Below are positions 6,226-6,287 of a DNA stretch of 6,287 nt, piece by piece; the stretch's first letter is position 1; the number at the start of each line of letters is the position of its first letter. Location: contig DDSO01000007.1 in NCBI GenBank assembly GCA_002343425.1, forward strand, positions 7,830-14,116. Direction: 5' to 3'. Under the pieces are notes generated by a model. The model was not told the DNA's origin. It did no database searches and saw only the letters and a program-made list of their open reading frames with translations. The DNA is from Brevundimonas sp. UBA2388 (GTDB lineage Bacteria > Pseudomonadota > Alphaproteobacteria > Caulobacterales > Caulobacteraceae). The translations under genes were made by a program, and so were the position numbers.

Positions 6226-6231
6226 TAGTAT
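6226..6231 (+). promoter_or_regulatory. Putative -10 element for the partial gene at 6238
   Basis: TAGTAT lies six bases before the ATG at 6238, the same geometry as TATCAT before the regulator at 1082. No Shine-Dalgarno precedes the ATG, so a leaderless transcript starting at about 6238 is likely if the start is real. No strong -35 is evident (TAGATT at 6203-6208 would give a 17-bp spacer). Confidence 0.3.
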
Positions 6232-6237
6232 CAACGC

Positions 6238-6287
6238 ATGGCTCGCTTCCCCCTGACCATCCGGCTGGACGCCGCGATCCTGGCGCG
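6238..6287 (+). CDS. Start of an unidentified gene (5' fragment, 16 codons)
   Basis: The ATG at 6238 opens a frame reading MARFPLTIRLDAAILA and then Arg at the window edge. No stop occurs and third positions are mostly G or C. The alternation of hydrophobic and charged residues (LTIRLD followed by a helix) is reminiscent of the amino end of ribbon-helix-helix DNA-binding proteins, but sixteen residues cannot establish that. It diverges from the M1-like gene. The upstream TAGTAT and the inverted repeat at 6188-6206 make a regulated, leaderless start plausible. Confidence 0.5.
   Translation, partial: MARFPLTIRLDAAILA

Noticed and set aside
1..6287. Search for tRNA, rRNA, CRISPR, insertion sequence, attachment site or defence/toxin modules
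   Set aside because: No tRNA cloverleaf, regular spaced repeats, transposase motifs, terminal inverted repeats or composition break were seen. The window looks like ordinary chromosomal backbone.

Overview
The window is GC-rich, chromosomal-type DNA with strong G/C bias at third codon positions. Gene content points to an alphaproteobacterium, most likely Caulobacterales (Brevundimonas/Caulobacter-like). This is inferred from three things: an isocitrate lyase beginning [10 protein letters not shown], a divergent ScfR/RamB-type regulator, and secreted proteins of kinds I associate with that order. No rRNA, tRNA, CRISPR array, insertion sequence or integrase is visible.

Layout. (1) 1-926, minus strand: the N-terminal 308 residues of isocitrate lyase (aceA), cut by the window edge. 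(2) 927-1081: a 155-bp divergent control region with three related GTCA..TGAC dyads. (3) 1082-2497, plus: a short-chain-fatty-acyl-CoA-responsive type regulator (Xre HTH plus ScfR C-terminal domain), presumably the local controller of the glyoxylate bypass. (4) 2557-3369, plus: an exported protein of unknown function. (5) 3370-3546: a gap with two small hairpins and a good ribosome binding site. (6) 3547-4650, plus: an outer-membrane-type lipoprotein whose fold resembles a beta-propeller phytase but which lacks most of the acidic active-site residues. (7) 4603-6033, minus: a secreted M1-clan (gluzincin) metallopeptidase-like protein. It is convergent with the lipoprotein gene and their coding ends overlap by 48 bp. 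(8) 6034-6237: a second divergent control region with a 6-7-6 inverted repeat. (9) 6238-6287, plus: the first 16 codons of a gene that runs off the window.

Functionally there are two blocks. The left block is a textbook pairing: isocitrate lyase diverging from a RamB/ScfR regulator, allowing growth on acetate or fatty acids through the glyoxylate shunt. The right block is three envelope or exported proteins of poorly known role. I see no evidence for a multi-gene defence or mobile system. The most novel material is the operator array at 989-1069, the degenerate phytase-like lipoprotein, and the M1-like peptidase with a replaced exopeptidase motif.
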